Assembly (NCBI RefSeq): GCF_023556335.1
Contig: NZ_JAIKTS010000002.1
Location: 124,001 to 188,000 of the forward strand
DNA: 64,000 nt
Direction: 5' to 3'
DNA from: Stenotrophomonas mori
GTDB taxonomy: Bacteria > Pseudomonadota > Gammaproteobacteria > Xanthomonadales > Xanthomonadaceae
Made by a program: the position numbers and the translations under genes
The notes under the pieces: generated by a model
Seen by the model: the letters and a program-made list of their open reading frames with translations, nothing else
Told to the model about the DNA's origin: nothing
The model's database searches: none
Part shown: positions 1 to 8,169 of the stretch, in pieces
Numbering within the stretch: position 1 is the first letter of the stretch
Layout: each line of letters starts with the position of its first letter

Positions 1-661
1 CCGCCACCAGGTGGTCGAAGGCGTCGAAGTGCGCCTGCGCGGCGTTGTCGATATAGGTGGTGTCGACCTTGTTCAGACCGTCGCCGACGATGCGCAGGCG
101 ACCGGCACGGGCGCGCTCGGCCAGCCGCGGCACCAGCTGCTGGTCGCCCGGCCCCCAGATCAGCCGCGGGCGCAGCGCCACGGTGGCCAGCTCGGCGCCG
201 TTGGCGGCCAGCACTTCCTGCTCGGCGATGGCCTTGGTGGCGGCGTAAGGCGCCTGGAAATCCTCGCCATAGGGCACCTGGTCGGCGCCCAGCCCTTCCA
301 CCGGATGGGTGGCGCGGTGGGTCACGCTGGGCGTGGAGGTGTACACCAGCCGGCCGATGCCGTGCGCGCGGCAGGCCGCCAGCACGTTGCGGGTGCCCAC
401 CACGTTGGCCTGGAAATAGCTGTCGTAGCTGCCCCAGGCACCGGCCTTGGCGGCGTTGTGGAACACCGCATCGGCCCCGGCGGCGGCATGGCGCACCGCA
501 CCGGCATCGGCCAGGTCGCCCCGGATCTGCCCCACCCCCAGCGCCGCCAGCGCCGGGTAGTGGCCGCGGTTGAAGCTCAGCACCTGGTGCCCCCGCTCGA
601 TCAATCCGCGGCACAGCGCCTGTCCGAGGAAGCCGCCCCCGCCCGTCACCAGGATCTTCAT
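1..661 (-). CDS. oleD: OleD, NAD(P)-dependent 2-alkyl-3-oxoalkanoate reductase (partial, 3' end off the left edge)
   Basis: Reverse-strand gene starting with ATG at 661; the 220 codons present run off the window. The N-terminus has the Rossmann motif [10 protein letters not shown] (residues 5-14), and the short-chain reductase pair Tyr139/Lys143 is in PYAATK, as in extended SDR (3-beta-HSD-like) enzymes. OleD reduces the 2-alkyl-3-keto acid made by OleA to the 2-alkyl-3-hydroxy acid, the substrate of OleC. The call rests on family resemblance plus the oleC, oleB and oleA genes nearby on the same strand. A plus-strand hydrolase gene and a regulator separate it from oleC. The C-terminal half cannot be judged. 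Confidence 0.9.
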   Translation of the reverse strand, partial: MKILVTGGGGFLGQALCRGLIERGHQVLSFNRGHYPALAALGVGQIRGDLADAGAVRHAAAGADAVFHNAAKAGAWGSYDSYFQANVVGTRNVLAACRAHGIGRLVYTSTPSVTHRATHPVEGLGADQVPYGEDFQAPYAATKAIAEQEVLAANGAELATVALRPRLIWGPGDQQLVPRLAERARAGRLRIVGDGLNKVDTTYIDNAAQAHFDAFDHLVA

Positions 662-834
662 CGCGATACCGCACCACTGTTGGAGAACGGCACACGATAG
701 CCGCCGCGCCCGGTGCTGGCGACGACCCGGCCGCAACCCCTTGATCGCATTGGCCTTCACAATTCTTCATCGTCCCATCAGGCACTTCAGCCGGGGCTTG
801 GCTGTACTCGCCGGCCCCGACCCGAGGAGCCGCC
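662..834. other. divergent intergenic region, oleD / serine hydrolase
   Basis: This 173-base gap lies between two genes transcribed away from each other, so it must hold both promoters. It is somewhat richer in A/T around 745-780. I could not assign a convincing -35/-10 pair. The plus-strand gene has GAGGAGCC just before its start. Confidence 0.4.
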
Positions 835-1938
835 ATGAAGCGCCTGATCCTGTTGTCCCTGCTGTTCGCCACCGCCCCTGCCGCCCCCGCCGGCGCGGCG
901 CCGGCCGCCCTCGACGATGGCTGGAAGGTGGCCGATCCGGCCGCCACCGGCTGGCACGTCGAAACCCTGGAGGCGATGGCACGCGCCATCGCCGACGGCC
1001 AGGCCCCGGAAACCACCAGCGTGCTGCTCGTCCGCGATGGCGCGCTGGTCTACGAACGCTACTTCGGCGGCAGCGACCGCGACACGCTGCAGGACACCCG
1101 TTCGGCGACCAAGAGCGTGACCGCGCTGCTGGTCGGCGCGGCCATCGCCCAGGGGAGGATCCCCGATACGCAGGCCCGCCTGTACGACCTGTTCGGCGAC
1201 CGCCACTGGCAGAACCCCGACCCCGCCAAGGAAGCGACCACCATCGAGGACCTACTGACGATGAGCGCGCAATGGGAATGCGACGACGACAACGTGTTCT
1301 CGGCCGGCAACGAGGAACGCATGTACGTGAGCGCCGACTGGGTGCAGTTCGCGCTGGACCTGCCGGCCAGGGGCTATGCGCCGTGGACGCAGCGGCCCCA
1401 TGAGAGCCCCCATGGCCGCGCCTTCGCCTACTGCACCGCGAACGCCTTCATGCTCGGGGCGGCGGTGGAGAAGGCCAGCGGGCAGCGGCTGGAGGATTTC
1501 GCCGCGCAGGCACTGGAGCGACCGCTGGGCATCGTGCACTCGCACTGGGGCCGCGCCTCGGAAGGCACGGGCATGGGCGGCGGCGGCACCCGCTACCGCA
1601 GCCGCGACCTGGCCAAGCTCGGCCAGTTGATCCTCGATCACGGGCGCTGGCAGGGGCGGCAGGTGCTGCCGGCCACCTGGGTGGCGGCGATGACCACGAT
1701 CCAGGCGCAGGCGCGCGAGGATGCGGACTACGGCTACCAGCTGTGGCGCTTGCGTTTCCCGGTACGCGGCGTGGAGCGCGGCGTATGGGCGATGTCCGGC
1801 AACGGCGGCAACTATGTGTTCGTGCTTCCGGAGGAGCGGCTGGTGGCGGTGATCACCCGCCGCGCCTACAACCAGCGGCAGGCGCATGCGCAATCGCAGG
1901 CGGTGTTCGCCGACTACGTGCTCAAGGCATTGCCTTGA
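835..1938 (+). CDS. exported beta-lactamase-fold serine hydrolase
   Basis: A 367-residue class C beta-lactamase/penicillin-binding-protein-like hydrolase. Residues 1-22 form a Sec signal peptide, so it should act in the periplasm or outside. The nucleophile motif SxxK is S90-A-T-K93, the likely second motif is Tyr199, and a GNGGNY loop near the C-terminus sits where NylB/EstB-type esterases carry their third motif. The exact substrate is unknown; the family includes esterases, amidases and carboxypeptidases, and it is not a typical antibiotic beta-lactamase. It lies between oleD and the oleC-linked regulator on the opposite strand, and its last 17 bases overlap the 3' end of the convergent regulator gene. 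Confidence 0.85.
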   Translation: MKRLILLSLLFATAPAAPAGAAPAALDDGWKVADPAATGWHVETLEAMARAIADGQAPETTSVLLVRDGALVYERYFGGSDRDTLQDTRSATKSVTALLVGAAIAQGRIPDTQARLYDLFGDRHWQNPDPAKEATTIEDLLTMSAQWECDDDNVFSAGNEERMYVSADWVQFALDLPARGYAPWTQRPHESPHGRAFAYCTANAFMLGAAVEKASGQRLEDFAAQALERPLGIVHSHWGRASEGTGMGGGGTRYRSRDLAKLGQLILDHGRWQGRQVLPATWVAAMTTIQAQAREDADYGYQLWRLRFPVRGVERGVWAMSGNGGNYVFVLPEERLVAVITRRAYNQRQAHAQSQAVFADYVLKALP

Positions 1939-3487
1939 CCGCGCCGGTCTCGCCCGGCAGCAGGCCTCGGGCGCGCACCCGGGCGCGCTGCGCGGCCAGG
2001 TCGGCTTCGATGCGCTCCAGCAACGCGTCGAAACCCGGCCGCGCCCGCAACGGGGCCAGCAGCGGCGAGGCGCGAAGGTAGGCGGCATCGCGGTAGCCGG
2101 CCACGCGTGCGCGCTCGAGTGCCGCCAGCGCCGCCTCGGGTTCGCCCGCGGCCATCAGCAGCAACGCCGCATCCAGGCCGTCCAGCGGATCGGTGCCGCG
2201 CGCCACACCCTCGAGCAGCCCACCGGCCCGGCTTCGCAATTCGGCCGGCGCCGGCAGCGGCTGCGCCCCCGACACCCAGGCGATCGTCTGCGCCAGGCTG
2301 CCCTGCGGACGCAGGCGCAGCGCCTGCAGGCTGGCCTCGCGCGCCGGGCCGGCTTCGCCGCGTGCCAGCGCCAGCTCGGCCTGCAGCAGATGCAGCCCGG
2401 CATGCCCGGCGCCACGGCGCAGGGCTTCGTCCAGCGCCGCCTGCGCCTCGTCCCGGCGGCCGTGCACGAACAGGAACCGCGGCCAGGCCAGGTTGGAGAA
2501 CACGCTGTCCGGGTACAGCCGGAAGCTGTCCCGGTAGCGCGCTTCGGCGGCCGCCGCATAGCCCAGCAGGTCGAGGTTGCCCGCGATCTGGATGGGCAGG
2601 AAACGCACCTTGGCAGGGTCGCGGACCTGGAGGTTGGCGTCCAGCGCCTCGACCAGACGCCCCTGGCGTTCCTGGAGGTAGGCGGCCGAGCCGCGCGCCG
2701 CATCGGCGCCGGGATCACGCCGCACCGCCTGCTCGTAGGCCGCCAGCGCCTGCGCCATCTCGCCGCGGCAGTCCAGGGCGTACCCCAGCGCGGCATGCGC
2801 GGCCGCCCACTGCGGCCGCGCCGACACCATCCGCGCCGCCAACCGCTGCGCCTGCATCGCGTCATCGGCGCTGCCGTCGTACTGGCAGGCGCGGGCGCTG
2901 TAGGCGCGGCTCAATCCCAGCGTGGCGTCCGGATCGTCCGGCGCCTCCTGCAGGCGCTGCCGGTACAGCACGATCGCGCGCTCGTTGTTGTCGCGCTGGC
3001 CGATGCCGGCATAGTGGTCGGCACGCTGCAGCAGGGGCGGGACGGGAGACGGCGGCCGGGAAGGCCACGACCGCCACGCGACCACGGCACCGGCCGCCAG
3101 CGCGCCGGCAAGGGCGATGCCGAGCCCGCGGCGCCACCGCCGCGACGCCGGCATGCCCAGCCCGGTCGTCTCGACCGCCTGCACCGGCACGCACAACTGG
3201 TAACCCTGCCCACGTACCGAGCGCAGGTAGCGCGGCTGCCGCGGATCGTCGTCCAGCGACTGCCGCAGCAGGCGCACGCGCTGGGTCACGGTTTCCTCGT
3301 TGACCAGCGCCGGCGCCCAGACCTGCGCGATCAGCTCGTCGAAGCCGACCACGCGCTGCCCCTGCCGCACCAGGTAATGCAGCAGGCGGAAGCTCAGCCC
3401 GCGCACGTCCAGCGCCACGCCGGCGCGCTCGACCCGCTGGCGCCGCACGTCGATCAGCAGGTCGTCCAGCCGGTAGCGCTCGTCCAT
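1922..3487 (-). CDS. membrane-anchored winged-helix regulator with periplasmic TPR domain (CadC/ToxR architecture)
   Basis: 521 residues. Residues 5-100 are an OmpR/PhoB-type winged helix (Trans_reg_C), ending in the typical RSVRGQGYQL strand-turn-strand. A single membrane segment follows at about 121-138, then a long helical region with tetratricopeptide repeats (for example the AALGYALDCRGEMAQALAAYEQ type of repeat) that should face the periplasm. There is no receiver domain, so the protein probably senses directly through its C-terminus, as CadC and ToxR do. It begins 12 bases after the oleC stop on the same strand, so it is probably cotranscribed with oleC. Its target genes are not known; regulation of the ole locus is an inference from position. 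Confidence 0.85.
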   Translation of the reverse strand: MDERYRLDDLLIDVRRQRVERAGVALDVRGLSFRLLHYLVRQGQRVVGFDELIAQVWAPALVNEETVTQRVRLLRQSLDDDPRQPRYLRSVRGQGYQLCVPVQAVETTGLGMPASRRWRRGLGIALAGALAAGAVVAWRSWPSRPPSPVPPLLQRADHYAGIGQRDNNERAIVLYRQRLQEAPDDPDATLGLSRAYSARACQYDGSADDAMQAQRLAARMVSARPQWAAAHAALGYALDCRGEMAQALAAYEQAVRRDPGADAARGSAAYLQERQGRLVEALDANLQVRDPAKVRFLPIQIAGNLDLLGYAAAAEARYRDSFRLYPDSVFSNLAWPRFLFVHGRRDEAQAALDEALRRGAGHAGLHLLQAELALARGEAGPAREASLQALRLRPQGSLAQTIAWVSGAQPLPAPAELRSRAGGLLEGVARGTDPLDGLDAALLLMAAGEPEAALAALERARVAGYRDAAYLRASPLLAPLRARPGFDALLERIEADLAAQRARVRARGLLPGETGAVKAMP

Positions 3488-3499
3488 CGCCTGGCGGCC

Positions 3500-5143
3500 T
3501 CAGCCGAGCCGGTCCTGCGCCCAGGCCGCCAGTTTCTCGCGGCCGATCTTGGCGTTGTGGCGGATGTCCACCGGGAACGCGCGATGGCGCAGGAAATGGT
3601 CGATCCCGGCCAACTGCGGATGGTCCGCCGCCAGGGCGCGCAGCCGCGGCTCGACCGCCGCCGCATCGGCGCCCGGCAGCAGCTCGTAGCACAGCACCGG
3701 CAGCTGGCGGCCCGGTGCGCCGACACCGACCAGGGCGGTGCGGCGCACACCGGGCACGGTGTTGAACACCGGCTCGGCCTGTTCGGTGTACAGCGGCCCG
3801 GCGGCGGTCTCCACGCGCTGGGTCTTGCGTCCGCAGAACCACAGCCGGCCCTGCTCGTCGAACCAGCCGACGTCGCCCATGCGGTGCACGATGCGCTCGC
3901 CGCCCTCGGCCAGGGGTTCGCGGATCTTGGCCACGGCGGTGGCCTGCGGCCGGTTGTAGTAGCTGTCGGTGGTGGTCGGGCCGGCGACGGTGATCTCGCC
4001 GACTTCGCCGGCGGGCAATTCGCGTACGCCGCTCCAGTCGGGAATCGGCGCGTCGTCGATGGCGATGATGCGCACCACGTTCGGCGCCACCACGCGGCCG
4101 ACGCAGGTGCCGGCGCCGGCCTCGGTGGCCGCGCGGGTGTCCTGCAGTTCGCGGCCTTCGATCACCGCCACCGGCAGGCACTCGGTGGCGCCATAGGGCG
4201 TCCAGAACTGCGCGTGCCCGGGCAACAGCGCACGCATCTTCGCCACCACCTGCGGCGGCACCGGCGCGCCGGCCGAGGTCACCCGGGTCACCGTCGGCAG
4301 CGGCCGGCCATGCTCGGCCAGCACCCGCATCAGTGCCGGCGAGCCGAACAGCTGGGTCACGCCGAAGCGGGCGATGGCGTCGTGCAGCCGGCGCGGGTCG
4401 GCGCTGCCCGGCCGGGTCGGGTCCATGTCCGGGATCACGCTGGTCAGGCCCAGCGCCGGGTCGAACAGGGCGAACGGCGGGAAGGTCGGCAGGTCCACGC
4501 CGCCGGCCTGCATGCCGAAGGCGTTGCGCAGCAACTCGACCTGGCCGAGGAAATGGCGGTGGCGGTAGACCACGCCCTTGGGCACGCCGGTGGAGCCGCT
4601 GGTGAACAGGATGGCGGCCACGTCGTCGGGCGCGGTGTCGGCCAGCTGGCTGCCGGCGCCGGTCCCGGCGGCCTCGATCTTCGCCAGCGTGGTACCGCCC
4701 CAGCCCCAGCGGGTGCCGACGGTGACCAGCCGCGTGGCCGATGCCGCCCAGCCCAGCAGCCGCCGCGCCACATGCGCCAGCGGAATGCCGATGAACGCCT
4801 GCGGCTGCGCCTCGTCCAGGCATTGGCGCAGCGCGCGCCGATCGATGCCCGGGTCCACCAGCACCGGCACCGCGCCGACCTTGAACAGGGCGAACATCAG
4901 CAGGAAGAACGCCGGTCCCGGGCGCACCATCACCACCGTGCGCACGCCGCGGCCGATGCCATGGGCGGACAGGCCGGCGGCGATGGCGTCGCTGCGTGCG
5001 TCCAGGCTGCGGTAATCCAGGGTGACGTCGTAGGCGGCCATGCCGCCGGCGCCGGGGCGCCCGGGGCAGCGGATGGCAATCTGGCCGGGCCGTTCGCGCG
5101 CCAGTTCCGGCAGCCGCGCGGCGATGTTGCACGGAGGATTCAT
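3500..5143 (-). CDS. oleC: OleC, beta-lactone synthetase of olefin biosynthesis
   Basis: 547-residue member of the adenylate-forming (ANL) superfamily. The phosphate loop TSGSTGVPKG is at 181-190 and the PYGATE motif at 315-320. OleC uses ATP to adenylate the beta-hydroxy acid from OleD and closes it to a beta-lactone. The start at 5143 (MNPPCNIAARLPE) is preferred over an in-frame upstream ATG at 5284: the upstream stretch is arginine/glycine-rich and overlaps the divergent gene, while the OleC family begins near this point. No strong ribosome binding site is visible. It is followed 12 bases later by the winged-helix/TPR regulator. Confidence 0.93.
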   Translation of the reverse strand: MNPPCNIAARLPELARERPGQIAIRCPGRPGAGGMAAYDVTLDYRSLDARSDAIAAGLSAHGIGRGVRTVVMVRPGPAFFLLMFALFKVGAVPVLVDPGIDRRALRQCLDEAQPQAFIGIPLAHVARRLLGWAASATRLVTVGTRWGWGGTTLAKIEAAGTGAGSQLADTAPDDVAAILFTSGSTGVPKGVVYRHRHFLGQVELLRNAFGMQAGGVDLPTFPPFALFDPALGLTSVIPDMDPTRPGSADPRRLHDAIARFGVTQLFGSPALMRVLAEHGRPLPTVTRVTSAGAPVPPQVVAKMRALLPGHAQFWTPYGATECLPVAVIEGRELQDTRAATEAGAGTCVGRVVAPNVVRIIAIDDAPIPDWSGVRELPAGEVGEITVAGPTTTDSYYNRPQATAVAKIREPLAEGGERIVHRMGDVGWFDEQGRLWFCGRKTQRVETAAGPLYTEQAEPVFNTVPGVRRTALVGVGAPGRQLPVLCYELLPGADAAAVEPRLRALAADHPQLAGIDHFLRHRAFPVDIRHNAKIGREKLAAWAQDRLG

Positions 5144-5244
5144 CAGGCTATTGTCGCCGCTGCGGAAAATTCTTGCGCGCGCTCCGGCGGCGTGGAAAAT
5201 CTCCCCATCGCCATTGCCCGGGCCGGCGCCCGAGGGCCATCCCC

Positions 5245-5664
5245 ATGCCTCACCCCTGCCTGGCCTGCGGCGCCTGCTGCGCACAGTACCGCGTGGCGTT
5301 CCATTGGCTGGAGTCGGATGCGCTCGGCGGTGGTGGCGTGCCGCACGCGCTGACCGAGCGCCTGGACGCGCACCGCCTGTGCATGCGCGGCACCTATTCG
5401 GACCCGGTGCGCTGCGTGGCGCTGGACGCGGTGGTCGGCGTGCGCTCGCGCTGCCGCATCCATCCCGACCGGCCGAGCGTATGCCGCGAGGTCGATGCCT
5501 CGTGGGAATACGGCAAGGCCAGTCCGCAGTGCGACCGCGCGCGCATCGCCCACGGCATGGCGCCGCTCACCGTGGCCGACTGGCGCTGGCGCGACGACGC
5601 GGACAACGACGACGACCATCCCGACGACAGCGGCAACAGCCCGTCGTCTCCACGCGCGGCTTGA
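5245..5664 (+). CDS. YkgJ-type cysteine-cluster protein
   Basis: 139 residues opening with PCLACGACC, the CxxCxxCC cluster of the YkgJ (zinc/iron-chelating, formerly UPF0153) family. Further cysteines in MRGTYSDPVRC, SRCRIHP and SVCREV complete the usual set of about eight. Members are thought to bind a metal or iron-sulfur centre; no reaction is established. The C-terminus is a disordered, Asp/Ser-rich tail. The start at 5245 was chosen because the metal cluster begins at residue 5, and the earlier in-frame ATG (5173) adds only a basic, unconserved-looking leader. It is divergent from oleC and lies between oleC and oleB on the other strand. Confidence 0.85.
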   Translation: MPHPCLACGACCAQYRVAFHWLESDALGGGGVPHALTERLDAHRLCMRGTYSDPVRCVALDAVVGVRSRCRIHPDRPSVCREVDASWEYGKASPQCDRARIAHGMAPLTVADWRWRDDADNDDDHPDDSGNSPSSPRAA

Positions 5665-5760
5665 GCGCGAGTCCGCGCCACGGCTTGCTGTGCAAACCGC
5701 GGGCCCCGGCGCATCGTCTTCCACATCCCCGCGCCTGCGAAAGCAGGGCAGGCCGGTGGC

Positions 5761-6651
5761 TCAGCCGATCGGATTGCGTTCCAGGAACGCCCGCACCGCC
5801 GGCACGATCACCTCGTGCTTGTCTTCCAGCACGTAATGGTTGGCGTCCTCGAAGGCCATCACCTCGGCCTGCGGCAGCGCCTTGCGGAAGCCGGCGAGGA
5901 AGTGGTGGTCGAAGCAGAGGTCGCGCAGGCCCCAGGCGATGAACGCCGGGCGGTCGGCGAACGACGGCAGCGCCTGCGCCGCGCGCTCCAGCAGCGGCCA
6001 GGCCCTGTCGGCCGGCGACAGCGGGATGTCCTGCATGAAGCGGATGGTGGCGATGCGGTTGTCCCAGCTGTCGTACGGCGCCACGTAGGCGCGACGCACG
6101 TCGCCCGGCATGCGCCGGCTCACGCCCAGCCACGAGGCGCCGGCCGAGAATGCGTTGAAGGTGCGGATGAACCACTCGCCCGGCTTCCAGTGCCGGCCCA
6201 TGGCGATCTGCCACGGCATCGGCTTCTCCGCCGGCAGCGGGAACGCGGCGGTGTTGGTGATCACCAGGCGCTTGACCTGCGCGTTGTGCGCCAGCGCCCA
6301 GCCGAAACCGATCATGCCGCCCCAGTCGTGCACCGCCAGGGTGACCGGCCCGCTGATGCCGAGGTGCTCGAGCAGCGCGGTGACGTCGTCCACACGCGAC
6401 TGCAGGGTGTAGTCGTAGCGACTGTCGTCGGGCTTGTCGGACAGGCCCATGCCGATGTGGTCCGGCACGATGCAGCGGTACCTGTCGTCCAGGCCGTTGA
6501 CCAGGTGCCGCCACAGGTAGCTCCACGACGGATTGCCATGCAGCATGACGACCACCTCGCCGTCGCGCGGGCCGGCATCGATGTAGTTCATCGACAGGCC
6601 GGGGCGGACCTCGAAACGGTGGCGGGCGGCGGGGTAACCGGGGAACGGCAT
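5761..6651 (-). CDS. oleB: OleB, beta-lactone decarboxylase (haloalkane dehalogenase fold)
   Basis: 296-residue alpha/beta hydrolase close to haloalkane dehalogenases. The oxyanion motif HGNPSWSY is near residues 38-45, the nucleophile elbow VHDWGG carries Asp109, and the base is His272 in ANHYV. OleB removes CO2 from the beta-lactone made by OleC to give the cis-olefin; it uses the dehalogenase Asp but is not a dehalogenase. OleB, OleC and OleD form a complex in Xanthomonas. The gene is flanked on both sides by plus-strand genes, so it is not in a simple operon with oleA or oleC. Confidence 0.92.
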   Translation of the reverse strand: MPFPGYPAARHRFEVRPGLSMNYIDAGPRDGEVVVMLHGNPSWSYLWRHLVNGLDDRYRCIVPDHIGMGLSDKPDDSRYDYTLQSRVDDVTALLEHLGISGPVTLAVHDWGGMIGFGWALAHNAQVKRLVITNTAAFPLPAEKPMPWQIAMGRHWKPGEWFIRTFNAFSAGASWLGVSRRMPGDVRRAYVAPYDSWDNRIATIRFMQDIPLSPADRAWPLLERAAQALPSFADRPAFIAWGLRDLCFDHHFLAGFRKALPQAEVMAFEDANHYVLEDKHEVIVPAVRAFLERNPIG

Positions 6652-7129
6652 CGGGCGGCTTCACGCAATCGCGGACTGGGCGCGCATTGTAGGCCAATGC
6701 GCCTCGCGGCCCTCCGGCGGCCGAGGGCGGCACGGGGGCCGCAGCCGCGGCGGGCGCCATCGCAAGCGCGGCGTTCGCTGCCCTGATGACCCACGCCCGC
6801 ACCGCGGACACGATCGTTGCCCGCCGGCCGGGCGCAGGGTACGCCCGGCCGCCATTCCCTTCGACGCCCCCGGCGGTGCGCACCCTGCATCGACGGGCGA
6901 CGCTCTACGCCGCCGCCCGGGGCACCTGCGTGCCGGCGGGCTTCTGCTTCCCCGGCACCGGCAGGAACCACGCCCCGCCGCTCCGCTCCGAAGGCGCCCG
7001 CACCCGGCCCCCCGGTTGCCGCCACGCCGGAGGCGGCAGCGCCTGGCGCCGGCGGCAGCGGAGCGGCGCGGAGGCGGGCTCCGGTCCGACAGCGACTACC
7101 ATGCACGCCTCCCCCACCCAGCGACCGCC
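6652..7129. other. 478-base intergenic region upstream of oleB
   Basis: Very GC-rich sequence between the divergent starts of oleB and the SEC-C protein gene. Several open frames cross it, but their translations are arginine/alanine/proline-rich with no recognisable domain, and none has a good ribosome binding site. It must carry promoters for both neighbours; I cannot place them. Confidence 0.5.
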
Positions 7130-7858
7130 ATGTCCACGCCTCCCTCCTTCCTCGATGACAACCAGATCGAACGGCTGTCCAGCCTGCTCGAACAGCGCGC
7201 GGTGCCGTTCAAGGGCCTCAACCTCGAGGCGCTGGACGGCTTCCTGTCGGCCCTGGTGGTCGCACCGGTGGCCGCGCCGCCCGGCCAATGGCAGCCGCGC
7301 GTCTGGGGCGGCCAGCCGCCGCGCTGGAACGACGAGGACGAGGCCCTCCAGGTCCAGCAGCTGCTGATGGGCCACTGGAACATGTGTGCCGCACGCGCGC
7401 GGTTCGAAGGCGACGACCTGCCCGATCATCTCGCACCGCTGATGTGGCTCCCGGAAGACCCGGAGCAGGACGAGGACGCCCTGCCCGACTCCGAGCTCGA
7501 TGTCGGCCGGGACTGGGCACTGGGCTTCTTCACCGCGGTCATGCTGCATGAAGCGGAATGGGACACGTGGCTGGACGAACACGCATGGATCGAGGAGATC
7601 TTCGACCTGCTCGACCAGCTGGCCAGCGGCGAACGCATCGATCCGCAGAACCCCGAGGCCCCGCCGGCCAGGGTCACCTACCGCGAACGCCTGGACATCA
7701 CCATGGAGCTGCCGGCGATGCTGGCCGACCTCAACCACCACCGCGTCGACGCCCTGACCCCGCGCGTGCCGATCCGCCGCGACGCGGCACCCAGCCGCAA
7801 CGACGACTGCCCCTGCGGCAGCGGGACGAAATACAAGAGGTGCTGCGGGCTGAACTGA
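7130..7858 (+). CDS. YecA/UPF0149-like protein with C-terminal SEC-C zinc motif
   Basis: 242 residues. The body (about 1-200) is a YecA-type helical domain, acidic, with LDGFLSALVVAP near the start, a signature of the UPF0149/YecA family. The C-terminus ends in CPCGSGTKYKRCC, the SEC-C zinc-binding motif also found at the end of SecA. The function is unknown; related proteins have been linked to SecA and ribosome-associated processes. The start at 7130 (MSTPPSFLDD) is chosen because the frame upstream is basic and unlike the family. It sits between oleB and oleA on the opposite strand and converges on oleA. Confidence 0.85.
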   Translation: MSTPPSFLDDNQIERLSSLLEQRAVPFKGLNLEALDGFLSALVVAPVAAPPGQWQPRVWGGQPPRWNDEDEALQVQQLLMGHWNMCAARARFEGDDLPDHLAPLMWLPEDPEQDEDALPDSELDVGRDWALGFFTAVMLHEAEWDTWLDEHAWIEEIFDLLDQLASGERIDPQNPEAPPARVTYRERLDITMELPAMLADLNHHRVDALTPRVPIRRDAAPSRNDDCPCGSGTKYKRCCGLN

Positions 7859-8083
7859 GCGGACCGGGCAGGCCTGACCCGTCCGCCCATGCCGGGGAAC
7901 GCAGCCCCGGCCTGCCCGGACACGGGCCCCTCCGATCACGGTGGCGGCCGCGCCCGCTCCAACCCGGTGCGGGCTCGGGGCCCGCCCGGCAGGCCCCAGC
8001 GCCGCCAAAGCGCATGCGGGCGGCCACCGCCCCTGCGAAGCGCGGGCTTGCCGGCGACGTGCCGGGCGGATGCCGCCATGCAA
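7859..8083. other. intergenic region between convergent genes
   Basis: Apart from the hairpin at 8084-8112, the gap between the SEC-C gene and oleA holds nothing I can support. Confidence 0.4.
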
Positions 8084-8112
8084 AACGCCCGCAAGGGCGG
8101 CTTGCGGGCGTT
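8084..8112 (-). terminator. intrinsic terminator after oleA
   Basis: Perfect 12-base-pair stem, AACGCCCGCAAG pairing with CTTGCGGGCGTT around a GGCGG loop. A four-A run on its left gives a T-run on the minus strand, and T residues follow on the plus strand, so it could also serve the convergent SEC-C gene. It lies about 57 bases past the oleA stop. Confidence 0.85.
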
Positions 8113-8169
8113 TCCGGGTGTCAGGCCCCTGCGGCCGGGCAGGCCGTCGCGGCGCTGCGGGCGCCGGTG

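Noticed and set aside
1886..5353. A plus-strand open frame of over 1100 codons
   Set aside because: It is the antisense of the TPR regulator and oleC. High GC removes stop codons from the opposite frame; the translation is Arg/Gln/Ala-rich without domains.
5761..6651. Haloalkane dehalogenase
   Set aside because: The catalytic Asp/His are shared with OleB, and the location among oleA, oleC and oleD makes beta-lactone decarboxylase the better call.
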